A stretch of 39,227 nucleotides of DNA, taken from a virus. This document shows, one piece after another, positions 24,706 through 31,999 of this stretch. The stretch spans positions 1-39,227 of the IMG/VR virus record IMGVR_UViG_3300042541_001181; one strand, 5' to 3'. The notes below the pieces were generated by a model that was not told where the DNA came from, did not search any database, and saw only the letters and a program-made list of their open reading frames with translations. Every line of letters begins with the position of its first letter. Within the stretch, counting starts at the first letter, position 1. A program made the translations under genes and the position numbers.

Positions 24706-25270
24706 ACATTTCATGGACTTCGTGCATACCTCTATCTGGATGGCGAAGTTTTTGAAGGGCTTTTTGCTCGATTTGCATAATCCGCGTACGGCTAACATCA
24801 AATTTTTTAGCAATTTCATCGAGCATCAACTTCTCGCCATCAATCCCAAATCTAAGATTTAATACCTTCTGCTCTCTGCTTGTGAGAGTTGAAATGGCAT
24901 TATCAAAAGCGTCTATTGCTTGCTCTCTTTCTAATGAGCGCAGTGGATTGCTTGAAGCTGTTAGTTGTTGCATTTGACTGAAACTAACCTCAGCCTCAAA
25001 ATTGTTTTTTTCAATGGGTGTAAGCTGTTCAAGCGACCAAAGTTCTTCAGGTAATTTATTTAAATATTCGCAAAGTTTAAGCGCACACGGCTTAAGCTTA
25101 CCGCTCTCATAAAGTGGCGATCTAATTAAATTCACATATCTAAATAAAGTAGGATATGAAATGCCTATTTTTTCACAAAAAATTTTCCCACTAACGCCTC
25201 CCGATTCTTCTATTGCTCTTAATAAATTAGCGTTTCTAATTTTTAAATTAACTCTATAGTCATTAAACAT
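24689..25270 (-). CDS. Sigma-70 region-4 protein, candidate late-gene activator
   Basis: The 193-residue product has a C-terminal sigma region 4: LEREQAIDAFDNAISTLTSREQKVLNLRFGIDGEKLMLDEIAKKFDVSRTRIMQIEQKALQKLRHP (about 113-178). The -35-binding helix-turn-helix lies near 152-172. The N-terminal 80 residues hold a separate HTH-like segment (VSGKIFCEKIGISYPTLFRYVNLIRSP) rather than regions 1.2-3. No region 2 is visible, so it cannot melt a promoter alone. It sits after NinB, the Q position in lambdoid phages, upstream of the late promoter, so a late activator role is likely but inferred. Confidence 0.8.
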   Translation of the reverse strand: MFNDYRVNLKIRNANLLRAIEESGGVSGKIFCEKIGISYPTLFRYVNLIRSPLYESGKLKPCALKLCEYLNKLPEELWSLEQLTPIEKNNFEAEVSFSQMQQLTASSNPLRSLEREQAIDAFDNAISTLTSREQKVLNLRFGIDGEKLMLDEIAKKFDVSRTRIMQIEQKALQKLRHPDRGMHEVHEMFTSNL

Positions 25271-25691
25271 TTGCTGTAAACCTCACGTCCAACTCAGTCA
25301 CCGCATAGGCATAGAGTTTTTCAAAATAGATACTCATGCCCTTAGTCGTTAATTTCGTTGTGCTGCCGACCATCTTGAGCGTTCCGTCTGGCATTTCTTC
25401 CCATTTCACATAACTTGGCAAAGTCAATTCTTCGCTGGGTACATCCGGCAGAAACAATCCTTTCAAGTGTTCGTGCCAGATTTTAGGTGTGTAGCCTTTG
25501 CCGTCTATTCGCACTTGTCTGGATATGTCACCCAAGATAGCCTTCCACTGATAACGGTTCTGTCCACTGGTGCGTTTCTTAACGTGCTTTTGAATGACAA
25601 CTTCCATTGATCCATCAGTCGGCAGATCGTTAATCGTCTTTATTGCATGGAAGTGTTTACGGTCACTGTCTATAACAAAGGTTGCTTTCAC
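25263..25691 (-). CDS. ninB: NinB-type recombination mediator
   Basis: The 142-residue product uses a GTG start at 25691 (overlapping the preceding stop as GTGA). It has VVIQKHVKKRTSGQNRYQWKAILGDISRQVRIDGKGYTPKIWHEHLKGLFLP, then STTKLTTKGMSIYFEKLYAYAVTELDVRF. These are the conserved segments of NinB/YbcN, a single-strand DNA-binding helper of recombination. Length is usual. It ends overlapping the sigma-like gene start. Confidence 0.88.
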   Translation of the reverse strand: MKATFVIDSDRKHFHAIKTINDLPTDGSMEVVIQKHVKKRTSGQNRYQWKAILGDISRQVRIDGKGYTPKIWHEHLKGLFLPDVPSEELTLPSYVKWEEMPDGTLKMVGSTTKLTTKGMSIYFEKLYAYAVTELDVRFTANV

Positions 25692-25831
25692 CAGCTAACC
25701 CTCGACTTCGGTACTGTCATATCTCTAACGCCCTGAAACTTACCTTCATTCATTAATACTTTTCCCTTGTGTCTCATGGCTTTAGCTTGTATGCCGAATG
25801 TGCTTTCTAGGCTGTCCGTTAATACTTGCAT
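25688..25831 (-). CDS. Small basic protein between primase and NinB
   Basis: The 47-residue product MQVLTDSLESTFGIQAKAMR...MTVPKSRVSW ends in TGA overlapping the GTG start of NinB and begins seven bases after the primase stop. There is no strong ribosome site, so it would depend on coupling. Composition looks like a real small protein. Function unknown. Confidence 0.5.
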   Translation of the reverse strand: MQVLTDSLESTFGIQAKAMRHKGKVLMNEGKFQGVRDMTVPKSRVSW

Positions 25832-25837
25832 TTTCAG

Positions 25838-26788
25838 TCAATTAGCCGCTTTCATAATCACATAGTCGTTGTAATCGCATTTGCGCCCATAATCCTCAAC
25901 GGTTTCTTGATTGATTAAAGTAACGACTCGAACGGTTTTGCCCTCTTTTACCTTCAATCTGTTAGCCAAGTCATAGGCCGCTTTCTGTCCGGTAAAGCTC
26001 TCGTCTGAATCGGCATAAATCCACACGACTTTGACAGTCTCAGGAATAACGATATTAACCATTGCTTGTGCTGATCCAGCCGCCCAACAATGTATGTTTT
26101 GATCTTGTCGAACTGATAACGCGGTTTCTATGCCCTCCGTAATGGCTAATACTTCTTCGGCCTCAAATAATCTAATAGCACTCCCTACCATTGGACGCAT
26201 AACGGGTAATATCTTTCTAGGTATTTGTACGGGTGCTTTCTCCCCCTCCTTGGTCACATAAGTAATGTGATAGGTCGACACTTCGCCCTTTGGTGTTCTA
26301 AATACCGATACCATTGCCGGATAACTGCCGGTTTTAACGCCCTCCTCCCAATAATCTAGGCTGGGGTGTTCATAGCAATCATGATCGGGTAAGACTGTGA
26401 TGCCGCGTTTAGCCAGGTATAAAAATACTGCTGAATCGGGGGTAATCTGTTTTAACCCTGCATGAATCTTGCGTATTCTGGCCTCGGCTTTTTCTGTATC
26501 GGCAGGCTTAACGATCTGGAGCGGTGTAGTCATTACGTTCGGCCTGATTAAGTTGGTGGTTTCTTTAAATGACAATCCGGTGTGTTCGATCGCCATGTCG
26601 ATTGGCTGTTTCTGTCCGCATTGTGAACAGTAATAAAATTCTTTTGCCCTATCCCACCTAGCCCTATCTTTACCGCCACAAAAGATACAAGGTTGATGCT
26701 TACCATTGAATAACTGCGCGTTTATGCCCAAATTTGTCAGAATGGGCGCCCAACGGCCTATACACTCTTGCTTAATATCAACTCTCAT
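25838..26788 (-). CDS. DNA primase with zinc finger and TOPRIM domain
   Basis: The 316-residue product has a CHC2-like zinc finger at the start (C34xxC37 ... C54xxC57: PCIFCGGKDRARW and YYCSQCG). A TOPRIM-type catalytic region carries LAITEGIETALSV (near 215) and VWIYADSDES (near 255). The architecture matches short phage primases of the P4/gp4 type without the helicase part; the helicase is coded separately upstream. It overlaps the helicase stop by four bases. Confidence 0.88.
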   Translation of the reverse strand: MRVDIKQECIGRWAPILTNLGINAQLFNGKHQPCIFCGGKDRARWDRAKEFYYCSQCGQKQPIDMAIEHTGLSFKETTNLIRPNVMTTPLQIVKPADTEKAEARIRKIHAGLKQITPDSAVFLYLAKRGITVLPDHDCYEHPSLDYWEEGVKTGSYPAMVSVFRTPKGEVSTYHITYVTKEGEKAPVQIPRKILPVMRPMVGSAIRLFEAEEVLAITEGIETALSVRQDQNIHCWAAGSAQAMVNIVIPETVKVVWIYADSDESFTGQKAAYDLANRLKVKEGKTVRVVTLINQETVEDYGRKCDYNDYVIMKAAN

Positions 26789-28245
26789 GCTGCTGCCCGT
26801 GAGTTTTTAATATTCAAGTGCTGCATAAAACCCAATACTTCGGGTGTCGGTGGTATGGGCATAACGCCATTTTTCTTATGAGGCCATTCACTGAATTTCT
26901 CCATAAACTTATTAGCCGCCCAACCGTCCTTGTAACCTTTGCTTCTGCTGATATAGAGAAATTGTGCGTACCAATCAGCCTTTATTGCTGGAGCTGGTTT
27001 CTTTAACTCTTTAAGTTCAGCCTCATGAAACGGTATGGCCTCACCTTTTTGGATCATTGCCAAACCACAGGAAGGACAAACACGACTGGCCCGAAACACA
27101 TAACCACATTTACATTTAATATCTTTTGGTTCTTTAGCCGCTTTTTGTGCCGCTTCTTTGCGTTCGCGTATCGTTGACTTATCGTCTAGCGTCCACTCAA
27201 TCGGATCGTCAATGCGCCCCAAGTCGTCAAAGTTATCCCCGTGATAAATAACCAGGCAATCTTGCTTATCTGGATATAAGCGCGATCCACGCCCAATCAT
27301 TTGTATCCAGCTTGAAATATTGCGCGTGACTCTGGCAATTATGACGCAAGAAATAATGGGCCAGTCAGTACCGAACGCCATAACGCCTATATTGACGATC
27401 ACCTTACTTTTACCGGACATAACACGGGCTTTTATTGCCTCCCGTTCTTCTGTGGGTGTTGAGCCGTCAATATATTCAGAAGATACCCCATGACGCATAA
27501 ATTCATCATGAATGTGCTGGGCATGTTTGCAGTTGACCGCAAATATCAACGTGGTTCTATCACCGGCAATGCGTTTGTAATTCGTATAAATGGAACCAAT
27601 CAATTCAGGCTTGTCGGTAGCTTCTGCCAAGCCCTTTTCCTGATAGTCACCGTCTGCGTTGAGTTTCACCAAAGCCAAGTCAGGTGCATCAGCCCCGTAG
27701 TATTTCATTGGCACTAAATAGCCTTGATCCACCATAGCCGCCATAGATAAACCCTCGACTATATCGGTATAAAATGCGCCCATGCCTTTACCGTTTGCCA
27801 GTGCCGGTGTTGCAGTAATGCCAATCACTAACGGATACTTCTTTAATAATTCCAGTCGTGCCTGACTAAAACACGCATGAGCCTCATCAACCATAACCAC
27901 ATCCGCAGCCGGTAACTGCATTGCCCCCGAACTTACGCGACTGGTAATGGTGTCAAAACTGCCAACTTGTAGTAATGGCATACCGAAAGGCCTTTCACCT
28001 GCCATGATTAAGCCCGTGTTAATGCCATAATTCGTAAAGGTTTGCACCGCTTGATAGGCCAACTGTCTGCGTGGCACTAAAAACAATACTTTCTTGTAAT
28101 GGCTAACCGCTGAACGGGCTATTTCTGCCGCTACTACGGTTTTTCCAGCGCCTACATGCATTTGTAAGATAATCCGTCTATTGCCCTTGCCATAAGATTG
28201 ACGGCTGTCTTTTATTATCTGGTTTTGGTAGTCTCTTAATTTCAT
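26785..28245 (-). CDS. DEAD/DEAH-box helicase (SSL2/UvsW-type superfamily 2)
   Basis: The 486-residue product has Walker A VGAGKT (31-36), DEAH (120-123), ITATPA (143-148), then a second RecA-like domain with INIGVMAFGTDWP-like and QMIGRGSRLYP (motif VI). A C-terminal zinc ribbon (CKCGYVFRASRVCPSCG) follows. It is a superfamily 2 helicase of the kind that replaces DnaB-type helicase in some phages. AGGA lies before the ATG. It works with the primase coded next, presumably at replication. Confidence 0.88.
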   Translation of the reverse strand: MKLRDYQNQIIKDSRQSYGKGNRRIILQMHVGAGKTVVAAEIARSAVSHYKKVLFLVPRRQLAYQAVQTFTNYGINTGLIMAGERPFGMPLLQVGSFDTITSRVSSGAMQLPAADVVMVDEAHACFSQARLELLKKYPLVIGITATPALANGKGMGAFYTDIVEGLSMAAMVDQGYLVPMKYYGADAPDLALVKLNADGDYQEKGLAEATDKPELIGSIYTNYKRIAGDRTTLIFAVNCKHAQHIHDEFMRHGVSSEYIDGSTPTEEREAIKARVMSGKSKVIVNIGVMAFGTDWPIISCVIIARVTRNISSWIQMIGRGSRLYPDKQDCLVIYHGDNFDDLGRIDDPIEWTLDDKSTIRERKEAAQKAAKEPKDIKCKCGYVFRASRVCPSCGLAMIQKGEAIPFHEAELKELKKPAPAIKADWYAQFLYISRSKGYKDGWAANKFMEKFSEWPHKKNGVMPIPPTPEVLGFMQHLNIKNSRAAA

Positions 28246-28270
28246 GTATAATTCCTGTTGTTGGATGATT

Positions 28271-28308
28271 AGCCGGTTACTTTCTTCGTGGGAATGACCG
28301 GCTTTTTT
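28271..28308 (+). terminator. Terminator-shaped hairpin on the plus strand
   Basis: AGCCGGT (28271-28277) pairs with ACCGGCT (28297-28303), followed by a T run to 28308 on the plus strand. On the minus strand the T tract would come first, so it is not a terminator for the early operon. It may block antisense transcription, or fold in the helicase leader next to its ribosome site. It lies in the gap between the nuclease-like gene and the helicase. Confidence 0.5.
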
Positions 28309-28864
28309 ATGCTGCTTGTTCTACTTGTTCTAACTCAAATGGATTAAAATTAATCCTCAATTCCTCACCTAATGCTTTAAATAAAATTGCTGTTGGTACG
28401 CCAACCGACATGGTTGTATAGCCTATGTTTGAAGCTGGTATTTTTGGATATTTATTAATCCATTGTTCACCGTATTTTTGCCATGCCGCTTGAAGCTGTA
28501 TGACTGGAAGCATGTAACATCTGCCTAATGGCGCTATTAAATAAGCTATATAGTCAGCTCTTAAAGGCTTACATACCCACCCAGGCTTGCTCTGTTCTTT
28601 TGACGATAAATATTCAAGCGCAATATCATCGTAAACAAGACCAGTTTTTTTGTTTCTTCCTCTTACTTTTTCATCAATAAAAACTTGCTTGGTATTGCTT
28701 AAAACGATACCTCTATCAATCCCTTCTCTTTGCCAAAAACCATCGGACTTGTATGAGATTTTCTCTATCATTGTCGGAAATGATTTTTTATAAATTTCAT
28801 CCCAGATAGGGTTTTCCTCAAATAAATGTGAAAATTCAAGATCAGCTTTAAAATCATTAACCAT
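28307..28864 (-). CDS. Possible PD-(D/E)XK nuclease paired with the methyltransferase
   Basis: The 185-residue product is taken from the ATG at 28864, which overlaps the methyltransferase stop and is preceded by GGGGGA. It contains REGIDRGIVLSNTKQVFIDEKVRG, where Asp50 and the Asp64-Glu65-Lys66 cluster have the spacing of a PD-(D/E)XK active site. The rest (YIAYLIAPLGRCYMLPVIQLQAAWQKYGEQW) is hydrophobic and aromatic. Frequently such proteins are unannotated phage nucleases. Being coded just after an MT-A70 methyltransferase it may form a modification/cleavage pair, but activity is not shown. Confidence 0.55.
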   Translation of the reverse strand: MVNDFKADLEFSHLFEENPIWDEIYKKSFPTMIEKISYKSDGFWQREGIDRGIVLSNTKQVFIDEKVRGRNKKTGLVYDDIALEYLSSKEQSKPGWVCKPLRADYIAYLIAPLGRCYMLPVIQLQAAWQKYGEQWINKYPKIPASNIGYTTMSVGVPTAILFKALGEELRINFNPFELEQVEQAA

Positions 28865-30059
28865 TAGATTGATTCCCCCATACAGACCAACCATCACGAG
28901 GAGTTCTGCAAAAAAGTTCGAGTTTTTTATACTCCGGATACATATCTTCAATAATTGAATAAAATTCTTCTGGCTTGCTGCTATGCTCTCCACGCTTGTA
29001 ACTTAAAACTGATTTCACTCTAGCGGCTGGGATGGGTACTGGAATATTTCCTTTCTTGGCAACCAGCAATAATTCATGCTGCTGTCTAAAGTAGTAACCC
29101 ATGCCTATTTTTTCTTTATCCCAAACAGCGCACGTTACATAGCTAAACCCCCAAGCATTAATAACTCTCAATGCTTCCTCTAGTTTTGGCGAGGTTGCCC
29201 ACATAAACAGAACACTGTCATCTGTGGCTATTTCGCTTATATCCATATTACAAATATCATCAAGTTCCATTGTTGGATAATGGTTTTCAATAGCTCTTGA
29301 TTCAGTTTCTACATGCTCATAGCGCCAAGGCGGATCGGCATAAATAACGGGGAACTTGCCAATACCCTCTAAGGTTTGATTGCCTTGGCTAATCTCTACA
29401 ATCTTATTAACTCTCTCAACCCTTGCTTCTACTTTTTTAATATCTTTGTAGGCTTGGTTAATACTTACCTCGCCCGTTAAAACCTGTTCTTTAATTTCTG
29501 GCGTGGCGTCCTTCCAAACCTTGTCAGCCATTGCCACTTTGCCGGTACTCCAGCCTAGTTCGGAGGCTATGGTGTCGCGTGTGTTGTGTTTTGTTTTGTC
29601 AACTACTGACAAAACAAAATCAGTCATAAAATTAAAGTCACACTCAGTGCAGTTCTCGTCAGCCGCCCAGCAATAATGCTCACATTCAGGACATTCTTTG
29701 CCGTGATACTCTGGCTTTCTTACCTGTGCAATTTTGCCAGCCTCTAGCAATATCTCTTTCTTTGACTGCGTTAGTTGATACTTCCAGCCGTCTGTTAAGT
29801 TTCTGCGCCCGTTTTGGTTGTCAATCATCCATAACTTAGCCTCGCCACTATCAGCAAAGTCTTTCTCTAAAATACTGAATGGCAAATCATGCTTGGTGCA
29901 TATCTCATAGCGGTTATGCCCGTCTACTAATGTATTATTGAAAACCACCAAAGGTTCTCTGCACCCGTCAGCAATGATATTTTTCTCAAGCTGGCTGTAC
30001 TCCTCTAATGACAGTGGCGGTATCAGTGCTTTAAATTCAGTGCAGATTTCAATTTTCAT
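28857..30059 (-). CDS. ParB-like/MT-A70 adenine methyltransferase fusion
   Basis: The 400-residue product starts with a ParB-type domain (LSLEEYSQLEKNIIADGCREPLVVF, then DGHNR at 46-50). A Cys cluster (C123, C126, C130, C137, C140) looks like a zinc site. A helical linker leads to an MT-A70 methyltransferase with FPVIYADPPWRYEHV (DPPW at 242-245), LFMWATSPKLEEALRVINAWGF and WDKEKIGMGYYFRQQHELLLVAKKG. The DPPW motif indicates N6-adenine methylation of DNA. Uses: protection from host enzymes or regulation. The preceding small gene ends in TAATG overlapping its start. Confidence 0.87.
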   Translation of the reverse strand: MKIEICTEFKALIPPLSLEEYSQLEKNIIADGCREPLVVFNNTLVDGHNRYEICTKHDLPFSILEKDFADSGEAKLWMIDNQNGRRNLTDGWKYQLTQSKKEILLEAGKIAQVRKPEYHGKECPECEHYCWAADENCTECDFNFMTDFVLSVVDKTKHNTRDTIASELGWSTGKVAMADKVWKDATPEIKEQVLTGEVSINQAYKDIKKVEARVERVNKIVEISQGNQTLEGIGKFPVIYADPPWRYEHVETESRAIENHYPTMELDDICNMDISEIATDDSVLFMWATSPKLEEALRVINAWGFSYVTCAVWDKEKIGMGYYFRQQHELLLVAKKGNIPVPIPAARVKSVLSYKRGEHSSKPEEFYSIIEDMYPEYKKLELFCRTPRDGWSVWGNQSNG

Positions 30060-30232
30060 TAGTCGTAGGTATCGCTAGAATTAGAGTCAAAAAGACCGTA
30101 TGTGATATGAATATATCTATACTGTCTTAGGTTATTCGTAGAAGCCTGAGCGCCTCGTTGTCCAGCATCAATAATTTGCACTCGTTTATTCTCGGTATGT
30201 GATGCCGAAGGTAAAACCAGACCTAATATCAC
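30059..30232 (-). CDS. Possible small protein coupled to the methyltransferase gene
   Basis: A 57-residue frame from a GTG at 30232 ends in TAA overlapping the methyltransferase ATG (TAATG), a strong sign of coupling. The C-terminal part (GQRGAQASTNNLRQYRYIHI) reads like real protein. There is no clear ribosome site and an in-frame stop lies just upstream, so the start is uncertain. The stretch also overlaps a tRNA-like sequence on the other strand. Function unknown. Confidence 0.4.
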   Translation of the reverse strand: MILGLVLPSASHTENKRVQIIDAGQRGAQASTNNLRQYRYIHITYGLFDSNSSDTYD

Positions 30233-30292
30233 GTTGGCGGTGTTTAACTGGGTTCAAATCCAGTGGGTCGGCCTACTCCCCTATTGATGCTG
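30163..30292. repeat. 11-bp inverted repeat enclosing folded sequence in the early leader
   Basis: CAGCATCAATA (30163-30173) and TATTGATGCTG (30282-30292) are perfect inverted repeats 108 bases apart. Inside is a 7-bp hairpin with one wobble pair, TCGGTAT/ATGCCGA (30192-30198 and 30202-30208), and a T-arm-like GGGTTCAAATCC (30250-30261) on the plus strand. On the minus strand it would be part of the early operon leader before the methyltransferase gene. It may fold as RNA; a complete tRNA cannot be drawn. Confidence 0.45.
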
Positions 30293-30369
30293 CTATCTAT
30301 CTGGTTTCCTGCCTATCTACCCCAGACGGGTAAAACTAAAGTGAGGCGTGACTTATGCTTTTGCCTTGG

Positions 30370-30564
30370 TTAGGGCGCTTTTGATCTAAAATCATTCCTC
30401 ATTGCAATACACTGCTGAATACGATTTCTTTCACAGTGATCTATGTCGGTTAAGGCTGGCGTAAACTCAAAGCCACGCCCGAAAGTATTCCTTTGTGGAG
30501 GACGAGGTTGCAAAGTCAAACTTGCCGCCCTCTTATCCCCTGCTATGTTTCTTTTTTGACTCAT
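30370..30564 (-). CDS. Small hypothetical protein
   Basis: The 64-residue frame MSQKRNIAGDKRAASLTLQPRP...CERNRIQQCIAMRNDFRSKAP is basic (many Arg) and polar, with no membrane segment. Its upstream region has only a weak ribosome site (AGCGG). It lies in the early operon between the ribbon-helix-helix gene and the methyltransferase. Its position resembles that of small regulatory proteins such as antiterminators, but no arginine-rich RNA-binding motif is clear. Confidence 0.4.
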   Translation of the reverse strand: MSQKRNIAGDKRAASLTLQPRPPQRNTFGRGFEFTPALTDIDHCERNRIQQCIAMRNDFRSKAP

Positions 30565-30644
30565 AAATACCGCTAGACGAGATTTCTAAAAATACAAATA
30601 ATGAAACGTAGATTATTTCCTACACCCCTCTACATTAGGGGCTT

Positions 30645-30842
30645 CTAATCAAACCGCTTATTAGGTATTCTGGGTACAACGTTTTCATCAAGCCACTCGG
30701 TGTAATCATGTTCCTTAGCCCAATCCTCGATGATCATGTACATCAAAGTTGCCTTTGTACGCCTGTCGTTCTTTGCGATAACTGTTATAAATTTGTCGAG
30801 TGGTTCGTCAAGCCTGACCGATGTGGTGATGTCTCTAGCCAT
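30645..30842 (-). CDS. Ribbon-helix-helix (CopG/Arc-like) regulator
   Basis: The 65-residue product MARDITTSVRLDEPLDKFIT...AKNDRRTKATLMYMIIEDWAKEHDYTEWLDE fits the ribbon-helix-helix fold: a short N-terminal strand (ITTSVRL) then two helices (LDKFITVIAKN and TKATLMYMIIEDWAKE). It begins two bases after the Cro stop, so both are made from the same early transcript. It could be a second early repressor or an antitoxin-like regulator. No toxin is coded next to it. Confidence 0.72.
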   Translation of the reverse strand: MARDITTSVRLDEPLDKFITVIAKNDRRTKATLMYMIIEDWAKEHDYTEWLDENVVPRIPNKRFD

Positions 30843-30844
30843 GT

Positions 30845-31039
30845 TTATTTACCAAAAATGTCGGGGCGGATTTCTTTAGCAAGTTTTTGTATTGCTACTG
30901 TACGGATATATGAAGTTTCTTGATGCACACCACGCCTCAATCTATTAATCGTTGGCTGTGGAATATCGACAATAGCGCTGATCTCATTTTCAGTAAGACC
31001 ACTATCTCTAATTTCATTTAAGGCGTTTTGTATGTTCAT
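30845..31039 (-). CDS. cro: Cro-like repressor
   Basis: The 64-residue product has one helix-turn-helix, ENEISAIVDIPQPTINRLRRG, ending PDIFGK. Its recognition segment PQPTINRL is almost the same as PQPTIQRF in the divergent CI-like protein, so both should bind the same operators. I chose the ATG at 31039: the next ATG upstream (31051) lies in the -10 box. The predicted transcript begins within a base or two of this ATG. It is first in the leftward early operon. Confidence 0.8.
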   Translation of the reverse strand: MNIQNALNEIRDSGLTENEISAIVDIPQPTINRLRRGVHQETSYIRTVAIQKLAKEIRPDIFGK

Positions 31040-31046
31040 GGCCCCT

Positions 31047-31074
31047 ATCATATACGAAAGCGTATATTTGTCAA
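31047..31074 (-). promoter_or_regulatory. Early promoter for cro (PR-like)
   Basis: Minus-strand TTGACA (31074-31069), 16-base spacer, TATGAT (31052-31047). Operator O1 lies within the spacer and touches the -10 box. The expected start is about 31040, next to the cro ATG, giving an almost leaderless message. Confidence 0.75.
31052..31065. promoter_or_regulatory. Operator O1
   Basis: Perfect palindrome ATACG-AAAG-CGTAT arms, in the cro promoter spacer. One of four sites of the form AnACG-N4-CGTnT in the window. Its centre is 21 bp from O2, two helical turns. Confidence 0.75.
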
Positions 31075-31086
31075 ACGCAAACGTAT
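31073..31086. promoter_or_regulatory. Operator O2
   Basis: AAACG-CAAA-CGTAT, one arm position different from the perfect palindrome. It lies between the cro -35 box and the cI -35 box, so binding here should affect both promoters. It is paired with O1. Confidence 0.7.
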
Positions 31087-31115
31087 TCGACTTAGAAAAT
31101 AATCCGCCTTATATT
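31087..31115 (+). promoter_or_regulatory. Promoter for the cI-like gene
   Basis: TCGACT (31087-31092), 17-base spacer, TATATT (31110-31115). The ATG of cI begins at 31122, six bases after the -10 box, so the message would start at the ATG, as lambda PRM does. The -35 box is weak, which suits a promoter needing activation from O2. Confidence 0.6.
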
Positions 31116-31121
31116 GGTTGC

Positions 31122-31622
31122 ATGACAATATTGCGTAAGAATTTGAAACAAGAAATGAATTCCAGAGGATGGAACGCCACCGTATTGTCTGAAAGATCGG
31201 GCGTACCACAGCCAACAATACAAAGATTTTTATCCGGAACGCATGGCGACCCAAGAAGCAGTACGATACAAAAGCTTGCTAAAGGCCTTGGTACTACAGA
31301 AGCAGCGCTTAGAGGATTTGAAGAAGCAGAAGCGCCTATTCCTCTTTATGAAAATATTGAAAAACTAAATGAAGAAAACAGAAAATTAATTGAGCAAATG
31401 GTTAGCACGCTAGTAAAAGCACAGCCAGAATTTGCACCTAAATCTAGTGAAAATAAATCAAATAAACCCTTGACACCCCGACCGGAAAATGTGGGGGGGG
31501 GGGGGGTGAACCAGCCTTATACACTGGCTTCGTACCGTAGGCGGCAGGGAGACGGGCCAGCAAGTAAAGAATTTATTGAAGCAGTACAGCACGATTGGGA
31601 AGATCACGAACGATCAAAATAA
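31122..31622 (+). CDS. cI: Short CI-like repressor without peptidase domain
   Basis: The 166-residue product has an N-terminal HTH domain (TILRKNLKQEMNSRGWNATVLSERSGVPQPTIQRFLSG...TIQKLAKGLG, 2-57). A helix with coiled-coil character follows (PLYENIEKLNEENRKLIEQMVSTLVKA, about 74-100). A polar linker contains GGGG coded by a 14-G tract (124-129), then a short C terminus. No S24/LexA-type Ser-Lys peptidase domain is present, so RecA-driven self-cleavage is not expected. Dimerisation may come from the helix. I chose the ATG at 31122 because the upstream frame overlaps cro and the operators. Confidence 0.82.
   Translation: MTILRKNLKQEMNSRGWNATVLSERSGVPQPTIQRFLSGTHGDPRSSTIQKLAKGLGTTEAALRGFEEAEAPIPLYENIEKLNEENRKLIEQMVSTLVKAQPEFAPKSSENKSNKPLTPRPENVGGGGVNQPYTLASYRRRQGDGPASKEFIEAVQHDWEDHERSK
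31493..31506 (+). repeat. 14-base poly-G tract inside cI
   Basis: A run of 14 G follows GT at codon 124. With 13 G the frame meets TGA at once (128 residues); with 15 G it stops after about 139 residues. Such tracts are prone to slippage during replication and also to sequencing error. Confidence 0.95.
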
Positions 31623-31735
31623 GCGGTTATGAGGATGGGCGTTGGGATCACACCTATTTGAATGTAATTAACACCCCGCAAAATGATGATAAGAAATAAG
31701 TTATACTGATAGTCAAAATATAAAGCGAGCTAGTA

Positions 31736-31960
31736 ATGACAACAATAAGTTTTGATACTGACAGACTGGTTGAAGATTTAAAATCTTCTGGACTTCCTCA
31801 TGACCAAGCTCGTGCTATCGTTCGTGGCTTAGTAGAAGCACAAACAGAGTTAGCAACTAAAGTGGATTTGGTGCAGCTTGAGCAGCGCTTAACGATAAAA
31901 ATAGGCAGCATGATGGTAGTCGCCATTGGTATTGTTGCTGCCCTAGTTAAGTTATACTAG
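31736..31960 (+). CDS. DUF1640-like coiled-coil membrane protein
   Basis: The 74-residue product has FDTDRLVEDLKSSGLPHDQARAIVRGLVEAQTELATKVDLVQLEQRLTIKIG (coiled coil) then MMVVAIGIVAALVKL (one membrane helix at the C terminus). This is the DUF1640 layout, common in bacteria and prophages as tail-anchored small proteins. It follows cI on the plus strand, so it is probably expressed in the lysogen. Role unknown. Confidence 0.75.
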   Translation: MTTISFDTDRLVEDLKSSGLPHDQARAIVRGLVEAQTELATKVDLVQLEQRLTIKIGSMMVVAIGIVAALVKLY

Positions 31961-31999
31961 GTACAAGTGCTGATTAACAGCCGTAGTTTTGGAGAGAAT

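Noticed and set aside
30203-30275. tRNA gene on the plus strand
   Set aside because: The T-arm-like GGGTTCAAATCC and a 5-bp GCCGA/TCGGC stem are present, but the acceptor stem is not full length, the T stem has an 8-base loop or a mismatch, the D arm is irregular, and base 37 of the anticodon loop would be a C. Kept only as a low-confidence structured region.
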